Assembly: GCF_031128465.2 (NCBI RefSeq)
Contig: NZ_CP155618.1
Location: forward strand, 4,206,501 to 4,270,500
Length of the DNA: 64,000 bases
Source: Mariniflexile litorale
Lineage (GTDB): Bacteria > Bacteroidota > Bacteroidia > Flavobacteriales > Flavobacteriaceae
Reading direction: 5' to 3'
The notes under the pieces were generated by a model that did no database searches, was not told the DNA's origin, and was given only the letters and a program-made list of their open reading frames with translations. Below are positions 18,238 through 26,653 of this stretch, one piece after another (the stretch's first letter is position 1; each line of letters starts with the position of its first letter). The translations under genes were made by a program, and so were the position numbers.

Positions 18238-19497
18238 TTATTCGCCCATAGCTGCTACTACTGAGGCAGATAAACGTTGGTAAGTCCCATTTTCCAAACG
18301 TGCTCGAATAGCATCAAAAGCATCTAAAGTAATTTGAATATCTTCTAATACATGGGTTGCGGTTGGTATTAATCTTAATAAAATTAATCCTTTAGGTATT
18401 ACCGGGTAAACCACTATAGAACAAAATACGCCGAAATTCTCACGTAAATCTTTTACTAAGGCCATGGCTTCAGGAATACTTCCTTTTAAATATACAGGCG
18501 TTACACAACTTTGCGTTGTTCCAATATCAAAACCTCTTTCTTTAAGTCCAGATTGTAACGCATTGGTATTTTCCCAAAGTTTATTTTTTAGTTCTGGCAT
18601 GGTTTTAAGCATTTCTAAACGCTTTCTTGCACCAACCACTAATTGCATTTGTAACGATTTAGCAAACATTTGAGAACGTAAATTATACTTAAGATAATCT
18701 ATAATCTCTTTATCCGCAGCTATAAAAGCTCCAGTACCTGCCATAGATTTTGCAAACGTAGCAAAATAAACATCTATATCATCTTGAACACCTTGCTCTT
18801 CACCTGTACCTGCACCTGTTTCACCTTGTGTACCAAAACCGTGAGCATCATCTACTAAAAACCTGAAATTATATTTCTTTTTAAGCGCAGCAATTTCTTT
18901 AAGCCTTCCTTGTTCTCCACGCATACCAAAAACACCTTCAGTGATAACTAAAATACCTCCTCCAGTTTGTTCAGCCATTTTAGTAGCTCGATCAAGATTC
19001 TTTTCTAAACTTACAATATCATTATGTTTGTAAGTAAAACGCTTACCCATATGAAGACGTACACCATCAATAATACAAGCATGTGCATCTACGTCATATA
19101 CAATAATATCATCTTTAGACACTAAAGCATCAATGGTAGATACCATCCCTTGATATCCAAAATTCAATAAATAGGCAGCTTCCTTTTCAACAAACTCAGC
19201 TAACTCTTTTTGAAGTGTTTCATGAAGATCTGTGTGACCAGACATCATTCGAGCTCCCATAGGATATGCAGAGCCATAAGCTAGTCCTGCTTCTCCATCT
19301 ACCTTACGTACTTCAGGATGATTTGCTAATCCTAAATAATCATTTATACTCCAAGTAATAACGTCTTTTCCTTGAAATTTCATTCTGTTTGATATCTGTC
19401 CTTCTAATTTAGGAAATACAAAATACCCTTCAGCTTGAGACGCCCATTTTCCTAACGGACCTTTGTCTTTATAAATCTTCTCGAATAAATCTTTCAT
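18238..19497 (-). CDS. PLP acyltransferase, probable cysteate C-acyltransferase
   Basis: This 419-residue alpha-oxoamine synthase-family enzyme condenses an amino acid with an acyl thioester. Visible features are SINDYLGLANHP near 50, the aromatic-stacking region DVDAHACIIDG near 135, VDDAHGFGTQG near 216 and the PLP lysine in ATFAKSMAG near residue 252. Relatives include serine palmitoyltransferase and glycine C-acetyltransferase. A cysteine-synthase-like gene lies just upstream on the same strand, and together they match the two-step route to capnine: cysteate synthesis, then acylation of cysteate. I therefore favour cysteate acyltransferase over sphingolipid synthesis, by inference from context. 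Confidence 0.75.
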   Translation of the reverse strand: MKDLFEKIYKDKGPLGKWASQAEGYFVFPKLEGQISNRMKFQGKDVITWSINDYLGLANHPEVRKVDGEAGLAYGSAYPMGARMMSGHTDLHETLQKELAEFVEKEAAYLLNFGYQGMVSTIDALVSKDDIIVYDVDAHACIIDGVRLHMGKRFTYKHNDIVSLEKNLDRATKMAEQTGGGILVITEGVFGMRGEQGRLKEIAALKKKYNFRFLVDDAHGFGTQGETGAGTGEEQGVQDDIDVYFATFAKSMAGTGAFIAADKEIIDYLKYNLRSQMFAKSLQMQLVVGARKRLEMLKTMPELKNKLWENTNALQSGLKERGFDIGTTQSCVTPVYLKGSIPEAMALVKDLRENFGVFCSIVVYPVIPKGLILLRLIPTATHVLEDIQITLDAFDAIRARLENGTYQRLSASVVAAMGE

Positions 19498-19630
19498 TTA
19501 TTTTAAATCAAATTGCTATTAAAATTAAGAATCAACTATTAACTTGAAGTGGCTTATTAAAAATTAAAAACACCTTGCTAAGTGTTTCATTATATTTATT
19601 AAGCTTTTTTAGTTCTTAGTTAGTTCGTGC

Positions 19631-19638
19631 AAAATTAA
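19631..19638 (-). promoter_or_regulatory. candidate -7 element for acyltransferase gene
   Basis: Read on the minus strand, 19638-19631 gives TAATTTTG, a match to TAnnTTTG, 134 bases upstream of the acyltransferase start. The -33 position at 19-base spacing reads ATG instead of TTG. The 256-base gap to the upstream gene suggests the acyltransferase gene has its own promoter, and this is the best candidate. Confidence 0.35.
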
Positions 19639-19753
19639 ATATTTATATTCTTTGTACATAATTTTTTGTGTTCAATTATTTATAAAATAAAAAAAGAGAT
19701 AACTTTTTGCTACTAAAACAAATGCTACCTCCTTTATTATGTACTTATTAACA

Positions 19754-20794
19754 CTATTTTATATATTCTATGTTTTTCACTGTGGCTTCATTTATACTAT
19801 CAAAGAAACCTTGCTCTTGCATCCATTTATCACTATAAACTTTACTCATGTAACGTGAACCATGGTCTGGAAAAATTACCACTACATTATCATCTTTTTT
19901 AAACATACCTTGTTCTCCTAATTGCTTAAGTGCCTGAGTCGCAGCACCCGACGTATACCCTACAAAAAGACCTTCGGTTCTTGCTAATTCTCTTGCTGTA
20001 TGAGCACTTTCTTCATCTGTTACTTTTACAAATTCATCAATAATATCAAAATCCGTAGCTCCAGGAATTAAATTTTTTCCCAAACCTTCAATCCTATAAG
20101 GATAAATTTCTTTTTCATCGAACTCTTTTGTTTCGTGATATTTTTTAAGTACCGAACCAAATGCATCGACTCCAATAACTTTTATATTTGGGTTTTGTTC
20201 TTTTAAATATTTTGCTGTTCCAGAAATGGTACCACCTGTACCACTACAAGCTACAAGGTGTGTAATTTTACCTTCAGTTTGTTTCCAAATTTCTGGACCC
20301 GTAGATTTATAATGTGCATCAATATTAAGTTGGTTAAAATATTGATTGATATACACAGAACCTTTCATTTCACTATGCAATCTTTTAGCAACTTCATAAT
20401 AAGACCTAGGATCATCTGCACTCACATGCGCGGGACATACATAAACTTTAGCTCCCATGGTTTTTAGCATATCAATCTTATCTGCTGAAGATTTTGAACT
20501 CACTGCTAAAACACAATCATATCCTTTGATAATGCTTACCATAGCAATACTAAAACCTGTATTGCCAGAAGTAGTTTCTATGATGGTAGATCCAGGGGTT
20601 AAAATACCCTTTCGTTCTGCTTCTTCAATAATATAAGTTGCTATTCTATCCTTTGAAGATTGTCCTGGATTAAAAGATTCTACTTTTGCGTAAAATTGAC
20701 CTTTGAATTTTGAAGCTACTTTATTAAGTTTAATAAGCGGTGTATTGCCTACTAAGTCTAATACATTATCAAAAACTTGATTTCTGTGTTTCAT
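19754..20794 (-). CDS. cysteine-synthase-like enzyme, probable cysteate synthase
   Basis: This is a 346-residue fold-type II PLP enzyme. [10 protein letters not shown] near residue 14 and GQSSKDRIA with the PLP lysine at residue 48 are clear, followed by [11 protein letters not shown] and the phosphate-binding GTGGTISG near 185. It resembles O-acetylserine sulfhydrylases but has an extra C-terminal part with [16 protein letters not shown]. In sulfonolipid-forming Bacteroidota such an enzyme (CapB type) makes L-cysteate from an activated serine and sulfite. The neighbouring acyltransferase supports that role here. A plain cysteine or cystathionine synthase remains possible. Confidence 0.78.
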   Translation of the reverse strand: MKHRNQVFDNVLDLVGNTPLIKLNKVASKFKGQFYAKVESFNPGQSSKDRIATYIIEEAERKGILTPGSTIIETTSGNTGFSIAMVSIIKGYDCVLAVSSKSSADKIDMLKTMGAKVYVCPAHVSADDPRSYYEVAKRLHSEMKGSVYINQYFNQLNIDAHYKSTGPEIWKQTEGKITHLVACSGTGGTISGTAKYLKEQNPNIKVIGVDAFGSVLKKYHETKEFDEKEIYPYRIEGLGKNLIPGATDFDIIDEFVKVTDEESAHTARELARTEGLFVGYTSGAATQALKQLGEQGMFKKDDNVVVIFPDHGSRYMSKVYSDKWMQEQGFFDSINEATVKNIEYIK

Positions 20795-20827
20795 AAATAC
20801 CTTTTAGGAAAGTTACTATATTTTTAC

Positions 20828-20857
20828 TAAAAATATTTGTAACTTAAAACCTGACAA
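20828..20857 (-). promoter_or_regulatory. Bacteroidota promoter for cysteate synthase-like gene
   Basis: On the minus strand TTG (20857-20855) is followed by exactly 19 bases and TATTTTTA (20835-20828). This matches TTG-N19-TAnnTTTG with one change at the last base. Transcription would start near 20821, giving a leader of about 27 bases. Confidence 0.6.
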
Positions 20858-20877
20858 AAGTAAAACTTTTTTTTTTA

Positions 20878-22944
20878 TTAACCATGAATTCCTTCTAAAT
20901 CTAATAAAAAGGCATATTCTAAAGCAACTTCTTTTAAGCTTTCAAAACGCCCTGATGCCCCACCATGACCAGCATCCATATCAGTATAAAGCAATAATTT
21001 ATTAGTATCAATTTTTAATTCTCTTAATTTAGCTACCCATTTTGCAGGTTCCCAATATTGTACTTGAGAATCATGCAATCCTGTTGTAACCAATATATTA
21101 GGATATTTTTTTGAATCTACGTTATCGTAAGGTGAATATAATTTCATATAATTATAATACTCCAATTTGTTAGGATTTCCCCATTCATCATACTCTCCTG
21201 TTGTTAAAGGAATAGTATCATCCAACATTGTTGTTACCACATCTACAAACGGGACAGCAGCAAGAACTCCATGATATAATTCTGGATTCATGTTAATAAC
21301 AGCTCCCATAAGTAACCCACCAGCAGATCCGCCATAAGCATATAAATGTTTAGCTGAAGTATAATTTTGTTCTATTAAATACTTTGAGCAATCAATAAAA
21401 TCATAAAATGTGTTTAGTTTATTTAATAGCTTTCCATTTTCATACCAATCTCTACCTAAATACTCACCACCACGAATGTGTGCTATGACGTAAATAAACC
21501 CACGATCGAGCAAGCTTAGTCGTACTGAAGAAAAAGAAGGATCGATTGTTGAACCGTAAGAGCCGTAAGCGTATTGCAACAACGGACTTGTACCATCTAA
21601 AGCTATGCCTTTTTTATAAACCAATGACATAGGTACTTTTACCCCGTCACGTGCGGTTGCCCATATACGTTTCGATTCGTAATTTTCTTTTTTAAATGTG
21701 CCGCCTAAAACTTCCTGCTCTTTTTTAACTTCACTCGTTTTAGTTTTAAAATTATAATCGATAACTGAACTTGGTGAGGTTAATGAATTGTATGCATATC
21801 GTAGTACCTCACTATCAAAATCAGGATTGTTACCCATATATGCTGTGTAGGTTTCACTTTCAAAAGGCAGAAAATAATCTTCATTTCCATCCCAACTGAT
21901 GATCCGTAATTTATTAAGTCCGTTTTCGCGTTCGTTAAGAACCAAATAGTCTTTAAAAATTTCAATATCCTCTAAAAGCACTTCTTTTCTGTGCGGAATT
22001 ACATCCTCCCAATAGGCTTTTTCTGTATGAAGTTCACTGGTTTTAAGTAATTTAAAATTGGTAGCACCATCACAATTTGAAATGATATAAAAACTATCCA
22101 TATAATGTGCAATGCTGTATTCAAAATCGCGTTGTCGCTTTTGAAATACTTTAAATTCACCATCGGGTGTATCGGCATTTACATAACGGTACTCTGATGA
22201 GACTGTACTTGACGAACCAATAATTAAATATTTTTTTGATTTTGTTTTATAGACAAACGTGTTAAACGTTTCATCCGCTTCATGAAAAACCTCTACGTCT
22301 TCTATGCTCTCTGTATTTAATTTATGTTTAAAAACTTTATCCGAACGCAAAGTGACTTCATTTTTTCTGCAATAAAACAAAGTTTTGTTATCATTTGCCC
22401 AAGTAGAACTGCTTGTACTATTCAAAATTTTGTCTGAATAGATTTCTCCTGTAACTAAATTTTTAATTTGAATGGTGTACTGCCTTCTTCCAACAATATC
22501 TGTTGAAAAACTTACCAACTTGTTATCAGGACTAATAGAGATGCTCCCTAAATTAAAAAAAGCAAAACCTTTTGCCATCTCGTTACAATCGAACAGTATT
22601 TCATCTGGAGCTTCTAAAGACTCTTTTTTACGAAGATATATGGGATAATCTTGCCCTTTTTCGTAACGCGTAATATACCAATAGCCGTTTAACTTGTAAG
22701 GCACCGAAGCATCATCTTCCTTAATTCTTCCTTTCATTTCTTCAAACAAATCCTTTTGAAACGCTTCAGTATGCTTCATAACCTCTTTAGTGTAGGTGTT
22801 TTCAGCATTTAAATAATTAATCACTTCTGGATTTTCTCTATCATTCAACCAATAATAATTATCAATACGAACATCATCATGAATTTTGAGTTCTTTTGGT
22901 TGCTTACTTGCTTGAGGTGTTTGAATTATTTCTGGTAAAGACAT
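20878..22944 (-). CDS. S9 family peptidase, oligopeptidase B type
   Basis: This 688-residue serine peptidase has a beta-propeller from about 70 to 400 and a C-terminal alpha/beta-hydrolase domain. The nucleophile lies in GGSAGG near residue 540, the acid probably in GLHDSQV, and the base in DAGHGG near 660. The start DDVRIDNYYWLNDRENPEVI is typical of oligopeptidase B-like enzymes. It has no signal peptide, so it should act in the cytoplasm on short peptides, probably after basic residues. Length and domain order are normal. Confidence 0.87.
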   Translation of the reverse strand: MSLPEIIQTPQASKQPKELKIHDDVRIDNYYWLNDRENPEVINYLNAENTYTKEVMKHTEAFQKDLFEEMKGRIKEDDASVPYKLNGYWYITRYEKGQDYPIYLRKKESLEAPDEILFDCNEMAKGFAFFNLGSISISPDNKLVSFSTDIVGRRQYTIQIKNLVTGEIYSDKILNSTSSSTWANDNKTLFYCRKNEVTLRSDKVFKHKLNTESIEDVEVFHEADETFNTFVYKTKSKKYLIIGSSSTVSSEYRYVNADTPDGEFKVFQKRQRDFEYSIAHYMDSFYIISNCDGATNFKLLKTSELHTEKAYWEDVIPHRKEVLLEDIEIFKDYLVLNERENGLNKLRIISWDGNEDYFLPFESETYTAYMGNNPDFDSEVLRYAYNSLTSPSSVIDYNFKTKTSEVKKEQEVLGGTFKKENYESKRIWATARDGVKVPMSLVYKKGIALDGTSPLLQYAYGSYGSTIDPSFSSVRLSLLDRGFIYVIAHIRGGEYLGRDWYENGKLLNKLNTFYDFIDCSKYLIEQNYTSAKHLYAYGGSAGGLLMGAVINMNPELYHGVLAAVPFVDVVTTMLDDTIPLTTGEYDEWGNPNKLEYYNYMKLYSPYDNVDSKKYPNILVTTGLHDSQVQYWEPAKWVAKLRELKIDTNKLLLYTDMDAGHGGASGRFESLKEVALEYAFLLDLEGIHG

Positions 22945-22966
22945 ATTTATTCCTAAATTTAGGGCG

Positions 22967-22993
22967 CAAAAATAGAAAAATTAAATAGCTTTG
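22967..22993. promoter_or_regulatory. divergent back-to-back -7 elements
   Basis: On the minus strand 22974-22967 reads TATTTTTG, facing the S9 peptidase gene. On the plus strand 22986-22993 reads TAGCTTTG, facing the ybaB-type gene. Each fits TAnnTTTG, though neither has a TTG at the exact 19-base spacing. The two promoters would overlap almost completely, so the genes may compete for RNA polymerase. Confidence 0.4.
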
Positions 22994-23017
22994 TGTTCAT
23001 TTAAAAATTATAAAATT

Positions 23018-23341
23018 ATGTTTGGAGATATGATGAATATGATGGGTAAACTGAAAGAAACCCAAAAAAAGGTAGAAGAAACTAAAAAACGTTTAGATAC
23101 CGTTTTAATTGACGAAAAAAGTAGCGACAATAAAATTCAAGTTTCTTTAACAGCCAATAGAACCATTAAATCTATTGATATTGATGAAAGTTTGCTTGAA
23201 GATAAAGAACAACTTGAAGATTATTTAATTCTTACTTTGAATAAAGCCATTGAAAAAGCCACAAGTATAAACGAAGCTGAACTTGCTGCAGTTGCTAAAG
23301 AAGGTATGCCGAATATTCCGGGATTGGATATGTTTAAATAG
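23018..23341 (+). CDS. YbaB/EbfC nucleoid-associated protein
   Basis: This is a 107-residue YbaB/EbfC-family protein that binds DNA as a dimer. [26 protein letters not shown] forms the N-terminal helix, followed by a three-strand sheet and the conserved [11 protein letters not shown] tail. I start at the ATG at 23018; the frame opens upstream at 22991, but that lies inside the probable promoter. In many bacteria it accompanies recR or dnaX, but not here. Confidence 0.85.
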   Translation: MFGDMMNMMGKLKETQKKVEETKKRLDTVLIDEKSSDNKIQVSLTANRTIKSIDIDESLLEDKEQLEDYLILTLNKAIEKATSINEAELAAVAKEGMPNIPGLDMFK

Positions 23342-23380
23342 ATTAATTAGATAGTCAGATTTTTAGACTCATTGGCTATA

Positions 23381-24397
23381 TTACAGAGTTTGTAAAACCT
23401 TAATTAACTTATCATGCATGGTAATAGTATAATCTAAATGAGTTACAATACGTAGTTTATTAGTTCCCATACTTATAATATGTATGTTTTTGTTTGTTAG
23501 CTGTTGAATGAATTCTTTTTCATTCACATCATTATTTAGTTCGAAAATTACAATATTGGTTTCAATAGGTTCTACAATTTTTATAAAGGCTAACTTAGCC
23601 AACACCTCGCCTATTTCTTTGGCTTTTTTATGGTCGTCTACCAATCTATGTATATTATGATCTAAGGCATAGAGTCCTGCGGCGGCTAAAAACCCAGCTT
23701 GTCGCATATTACCACCAAACACTTTTCTAATTCTAAGAGCGTTTTTCATAATGGCTTCATCACCTACTAAAACAGAACCTACAGGACATCCCAAACCTTT
23801 ACTTAAACACACCGAAATGGTATCGAATACTTCACCATATTGCTCAGTGGTTTGTTTCTTTTCAACCAAAGCATTCCATAAACGAGCGCCATCTAAATGA
23901 TATCCTAAATTGTTTTCATCGCAAACCTTTCTAATTTTTAAAATTTCATTAAAATCCCAACAAGAACCTCCGCCTCTATTGGCTGTATTTTCAATCTCAA
24001 CCAATCGCGTCGAACTGTAATAATAAGCATCCGGATTTATCGCATCTATTACTTGTTCTGCAGTAAACATGCCGCGATTACCATCTATCAACTTACAAGA
24101 CACCCCACTATTAAAAGATGCTCCACCAGATTCATAATTATATATATGGGCGTATTTATCACAAATAATTTGATCTCCTGGACTTGTATGAAGTTTTAAT
24201 GCGGTTTGGTTTGCCATAGTACCGCTAGGAAAAAACAACGCACTTGATTTACCAAACATCTTTGCAATGCGTGTTTCTAATTGGTTTACTGTTTCATCTT
24301 CTCTAAATACATCGTCACCCACTTTGGCCTGCATCATGGTTTCCAACATGGCTTTTGATGGTTTTGTAACGGTATCGCTTCTTAGGTCTATAGTCAT
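23381..24397 (-). CDS. low-specificity L-threonine aldolase
   Basis: This 338-residue fold-type I PLP enzyme begins with IDLRSDTVTKPS and has FPSGTMANQTAL near 57, DGARLWNALV near 169 and the PLP lysine in CLSKGLGCPVGSVL near 200, all diagnostic of GntG/LtaE-type threonine aldolases. It cleaves threonine or allo-threonine to glycine and acetaldehyde in the cytoplasm. It is a single-gene unit on the minus strand facing away from prfB. Confidence 0.88.
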   Translation of the reverse strand: MTIDLRSDTVTKPSKAMLETMMQAKVGDDVFREDETVNQLETRIAKMFGKSSALFFPSGTMANQTALKLHTSPGDQIICDKYAHIYNYESGGASFNSGVSCKLIDGNRGMFTAEQVIDAINPDAYYYSSTRLVEIENTANRGGGSCWDFNEILKIRKVCDENNLGYHLDGARLWNALVEKKQTTEQYGEVFDTISVCLSKGLGCPVGSVLVGDEAIMKNALRIRKVFGGNMRQAGFLAAAGLYALDHNIHRLVDDHKKAKEIGEVLAKLAFIKIVEPIETNIVIFELNNDVNEKEFIQQLTNKNIHIISMGTNKLRIVTHLDYTITMHDKLIKVLQTL

Positions 24398-24489
24398 ATC
24401 AAAAAATATAGGTAAAGCTATAAAATTATATTAAGAATTGTTTTCTGCTCCTACTATAAATCCTATTTTTGTTCAAAACAAAATTAATA

Positions 24490-25600
24490 ATGATAACTTC
24501 AGATCAGATTAAAAATCTTAATACCCGCCTTGACAAACTTAGGCACTATCTTTGACGTAGATAGAAAACTTATTGAAATACAAAACGAAGAAGAAAAAAC
24601 CTTCGACCCTAATTTCTGGAATGATGCCAAAGCTGCCGAAGCTACAATGAAATCGCTTCGTGTAACTAAAAAATGGGTTGAAGATTATAACACTGCCAAA
24701 ACACTTACCGAAGATTTAGAAGTTCTTTATGAGTTTTATAAAGAAGGAGAATCTACTGCCGAAGATGTTGAGGAACAATATCAAAAAGCGTTTACATTAC
24801 TAGAAGATATCGAGTTTAAAAACATGCTTTCAGATGAAGGCGATAGTTTAAGCGCAGTTTTACAAATAACTGCTGGTGCTGGTGGTACCGAAAGTTGTGA
24901 TTGGGCCAGCATGCTTATGCGTATGTACTTAATGTATGCTGAAAAAAGCGGATTTAAAGTAAAAGAACTCAACTTTCAAGAAGGTGATGTCGCTGGTATA
25001 AAAACAGTGACATTAGAATTAGAAGGCGATTTCGCTTTCGGTTGGTTAAAAGGCGAAAATGGCGTGCATCGTTTGGTGCGTATTTCCCCTTTTGATAGTA
25101 ATGCGAAACGTCACACCAGTTTTGCATCTGTTTATGTATATCCATTGGTTGATGATACGATTGAAATAGAAATAAATCCTGCCGATATTGAAATCACCAC
25201 TGCGCGCTCCAGTGGCGCTGGCGGACAAAACGTCAATAAAGTAGAAACCAAGGTACAATTAACACATAAACCAACAGGGATTCAAATACAATGTTCAGAA
25301 ACACGCTCCCAACACGATAACCGTTCCAGAGCCATGCAAATGCTTAAATCTCAGTTATATGAAATTGAGTTGCAAAAGCAAATGGCACAACGTGAAGATA
25401 TTGAAGCTGGTAAAATGAAAATTGAATGGGGAAGTCAAATCCGTAATTACGTCATGCAACCTTATAAACTAGTAAAAGATGTTAGAACTGGTCATGAAAC
25501 TAGTAATGTAGATGGCGTTATGGATGGAAATATTAGTTCATTTTTAAAAGCATACTTAATGATGATGGGGCAAAAAGTAGAAGATAACAATACTTTATGA
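24490..25600 (+). CDS. prfB: peptide chain release factor 2 with +1 frameshift
   Basis: RF2 reads UAA and UGA stops. The gene begins at ATG 24490 and reads 21 codons to an in-frame TGA at 24553-24555, where ribosomes shift +1, so the CDS is join(24490..24552, 24554..25600), giving 369 residues. The first part ([21 protein letters not shown]) continues as DVDRKLIEI after the shift, matching the RF2 N-terminus. The codon-recognition SPF ([11 protein letters not shown]) is near residue 203 and the catalytic GGQ ([10 protein letters not shown]) near 249. A simple frame scan would wrongly start the gene at about 24530. It overlaps the next gene in an ATGA. Confidence 0.95.
24541..24556 (+). promoter_or_regulatory. 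programmed +1 frameshift site of prfB
   Basis: The segment reads AGG CAC TAT CTT TGA C. CTTTGAC is the canonical RF2 slippery stop. The AGG six bases before the CTT may act as an internal Shine-Dalgarno contact, as in other bacteria. Low RF2 slows termination at TGA and favours the shift, giving autoregulation. Confidence 0.93.
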
Positions 25601-26217
25601 AACAAATAGACACCATAATTTTTGACCTAGGAGGCGTTTTAATCGATTGGAACCCTGAATACGTTTTTTTTGATGCATTTGATGGCGATAAAGAAAAAAT
25701 GCAATGGTTTCTTGATACTATTTGTACCAGTGATTGGAACGAAAACCAAGATGCAGGTTACCCGCTAGCACAAGCAACTCTAGATTTAATAAATAAGTTC
25801 CCTGAACACGAACAACATATAAAACTATTTTATGGCGACTGGGAAAAGATGCTAGGGGGTACTATTGATGGTACTGTTAAAATTCTACAAGATTTAATTC
25901 AATCTAAAAAATACAAAGTAGTTGCTTTAACTAATTGGAGTCATGAAACCTTTCCTATAGCCCAAAAACGTTTCGAATTTTTAGGATGGTTTGAAGGTAT
26001 TGTGGTTTCAGGGGATGAAAAAACAAGAAAACCGTTTAAAGACATTTATGAAATATGTTTAAATAGATTTAATATAACTCCAGAAAAATCATTATTTATT
26101 GATGATAATCTAAGAAATATTGAAGCGGCAAATACCTTAGGTATTAATGGTATACATTTCAAAAATTCAGAAAAACTCATTCAACAGTTAAAAAATTATA
26201 ATATCCAATTATCATGA
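25597..26217 (+). CDS. HAD family phosphatase (subfamily IA)
   Basis: This is a 206-residue HAD hydrolase. Motif I is [12 protein letters not shown] near residues 9-20, motif II is ALTNWS near 110, motif III Lys lies in [11 protein letters not shown], and motif IV is FIDDNLRNI near 170. It resembles the YihX-type sugar-phosphate phosphatases, but the substrate cannot be assigned. It overlaps prfB by four bases (ATGA) and the next gene by four, so the three are probably one operon. Confidence 0.85.
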   Translation: MKQIDTIIFDLGGVLIDWNPEYVFFDAFDGDKEKMQWFLDTICTSDWNENQDAGYPLAQATLDLINKFPEHEQHIKLFYGDWEKMLGGTIDGTVKILQDLIQSKKYKVVALTNWSHETFPIAQKRFEFLGWFEGIVVSGDEKTRKPFKDIYEICLNRFNITPEKSLFIDDNLRNIEAANTLGINGIHFKNSEKLIQQLKNYNIQLS

Positions 26218-26555
26218 TAAAAATCCTTCACAATAATAGATGTAGTAAATCACGTTGCGGATTAGAATTATTAGAAGAATCAGGCAAACCCTTTGAAGTT
26301 ATTAAATATCTTGAAGACACCTTATCTACTCAAGAATTAAAAGGTATTATTAAACTTTTAAATATTAAACCAATTGATTTAGTTAGAAAAAATGAAGCTA
26401 CTTGGAAAACCGAGTTTAAAAATAAAAACTTAACTGATGACCAAATTATTGATGCTATGGTTAAAAATCCTAAACTTATAGAGCGCCCCATAGTTATTAA
26501 TGGGAACAAAGCTGTAATAGGTAGACCTACCCAAAAAATCTCTGAAATCATATAA
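26214..26555 (+). CDS. ArsC-family protein (arsenate reductase-like)
   Basis: This 113-residue thioredoxin-fold protein has the ArsC-type active site NNRCSKSR with Cys10, and LIERPIVINGNKAVIGRP near 80-97, as in glutaredoxin-dependent arsenate reductases. Length is normal. It starts in an ATGA overlap with the HAD gene. Whether it reduces arsenate or another oxidised species in the cytoplasm is open, since no ars transporter or regulator is nearby. Confidence 0.85.
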   Translation: MIKILHNNRCSKSRCGLELLEESGKPFEVIKYLEDTLSTQELKGIIKLLNIKPIDLVRKNEATWKTEFKNKNLTDDQIIDAMVKNPKLIERPIVINGNKAVIGRPTQKISEII

Positions 26556-26621
26556 TATAGAGGCATAAATCAACTTAAGTTAATTAACTTTTATTTAACA
26601 AAAACACGTTAAACCATGACT

Positions 26622-26648
26622 ATTTTTGCGAGTCTAATTCGCAAAAAT
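26622..26648 (+). promoter_or_regulatory. inverted repeat just before TonB receptor start
   Basis: The arms ATTTTTGCGA and TCGCAAAAAT form a perfect 10-bp stem with a 7-base loop and end a few bases before the ATG at 26654. The left arm includes a TATTTTTG that could be a -7 promoter element. It could be an operator or a 5' hairpin that limits ribosome access. Confidence 0.5.
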
Positions 26649-26653
26649 TAATC

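Noticed and set aside
18238-19497. Glycine C-acetyltransferase (threonine breakdown) as the function
   Set aside because: No threonine dehydrogenase is adjacent, while a cysteate-synthase-like gene is; context favours lipid synthesis.
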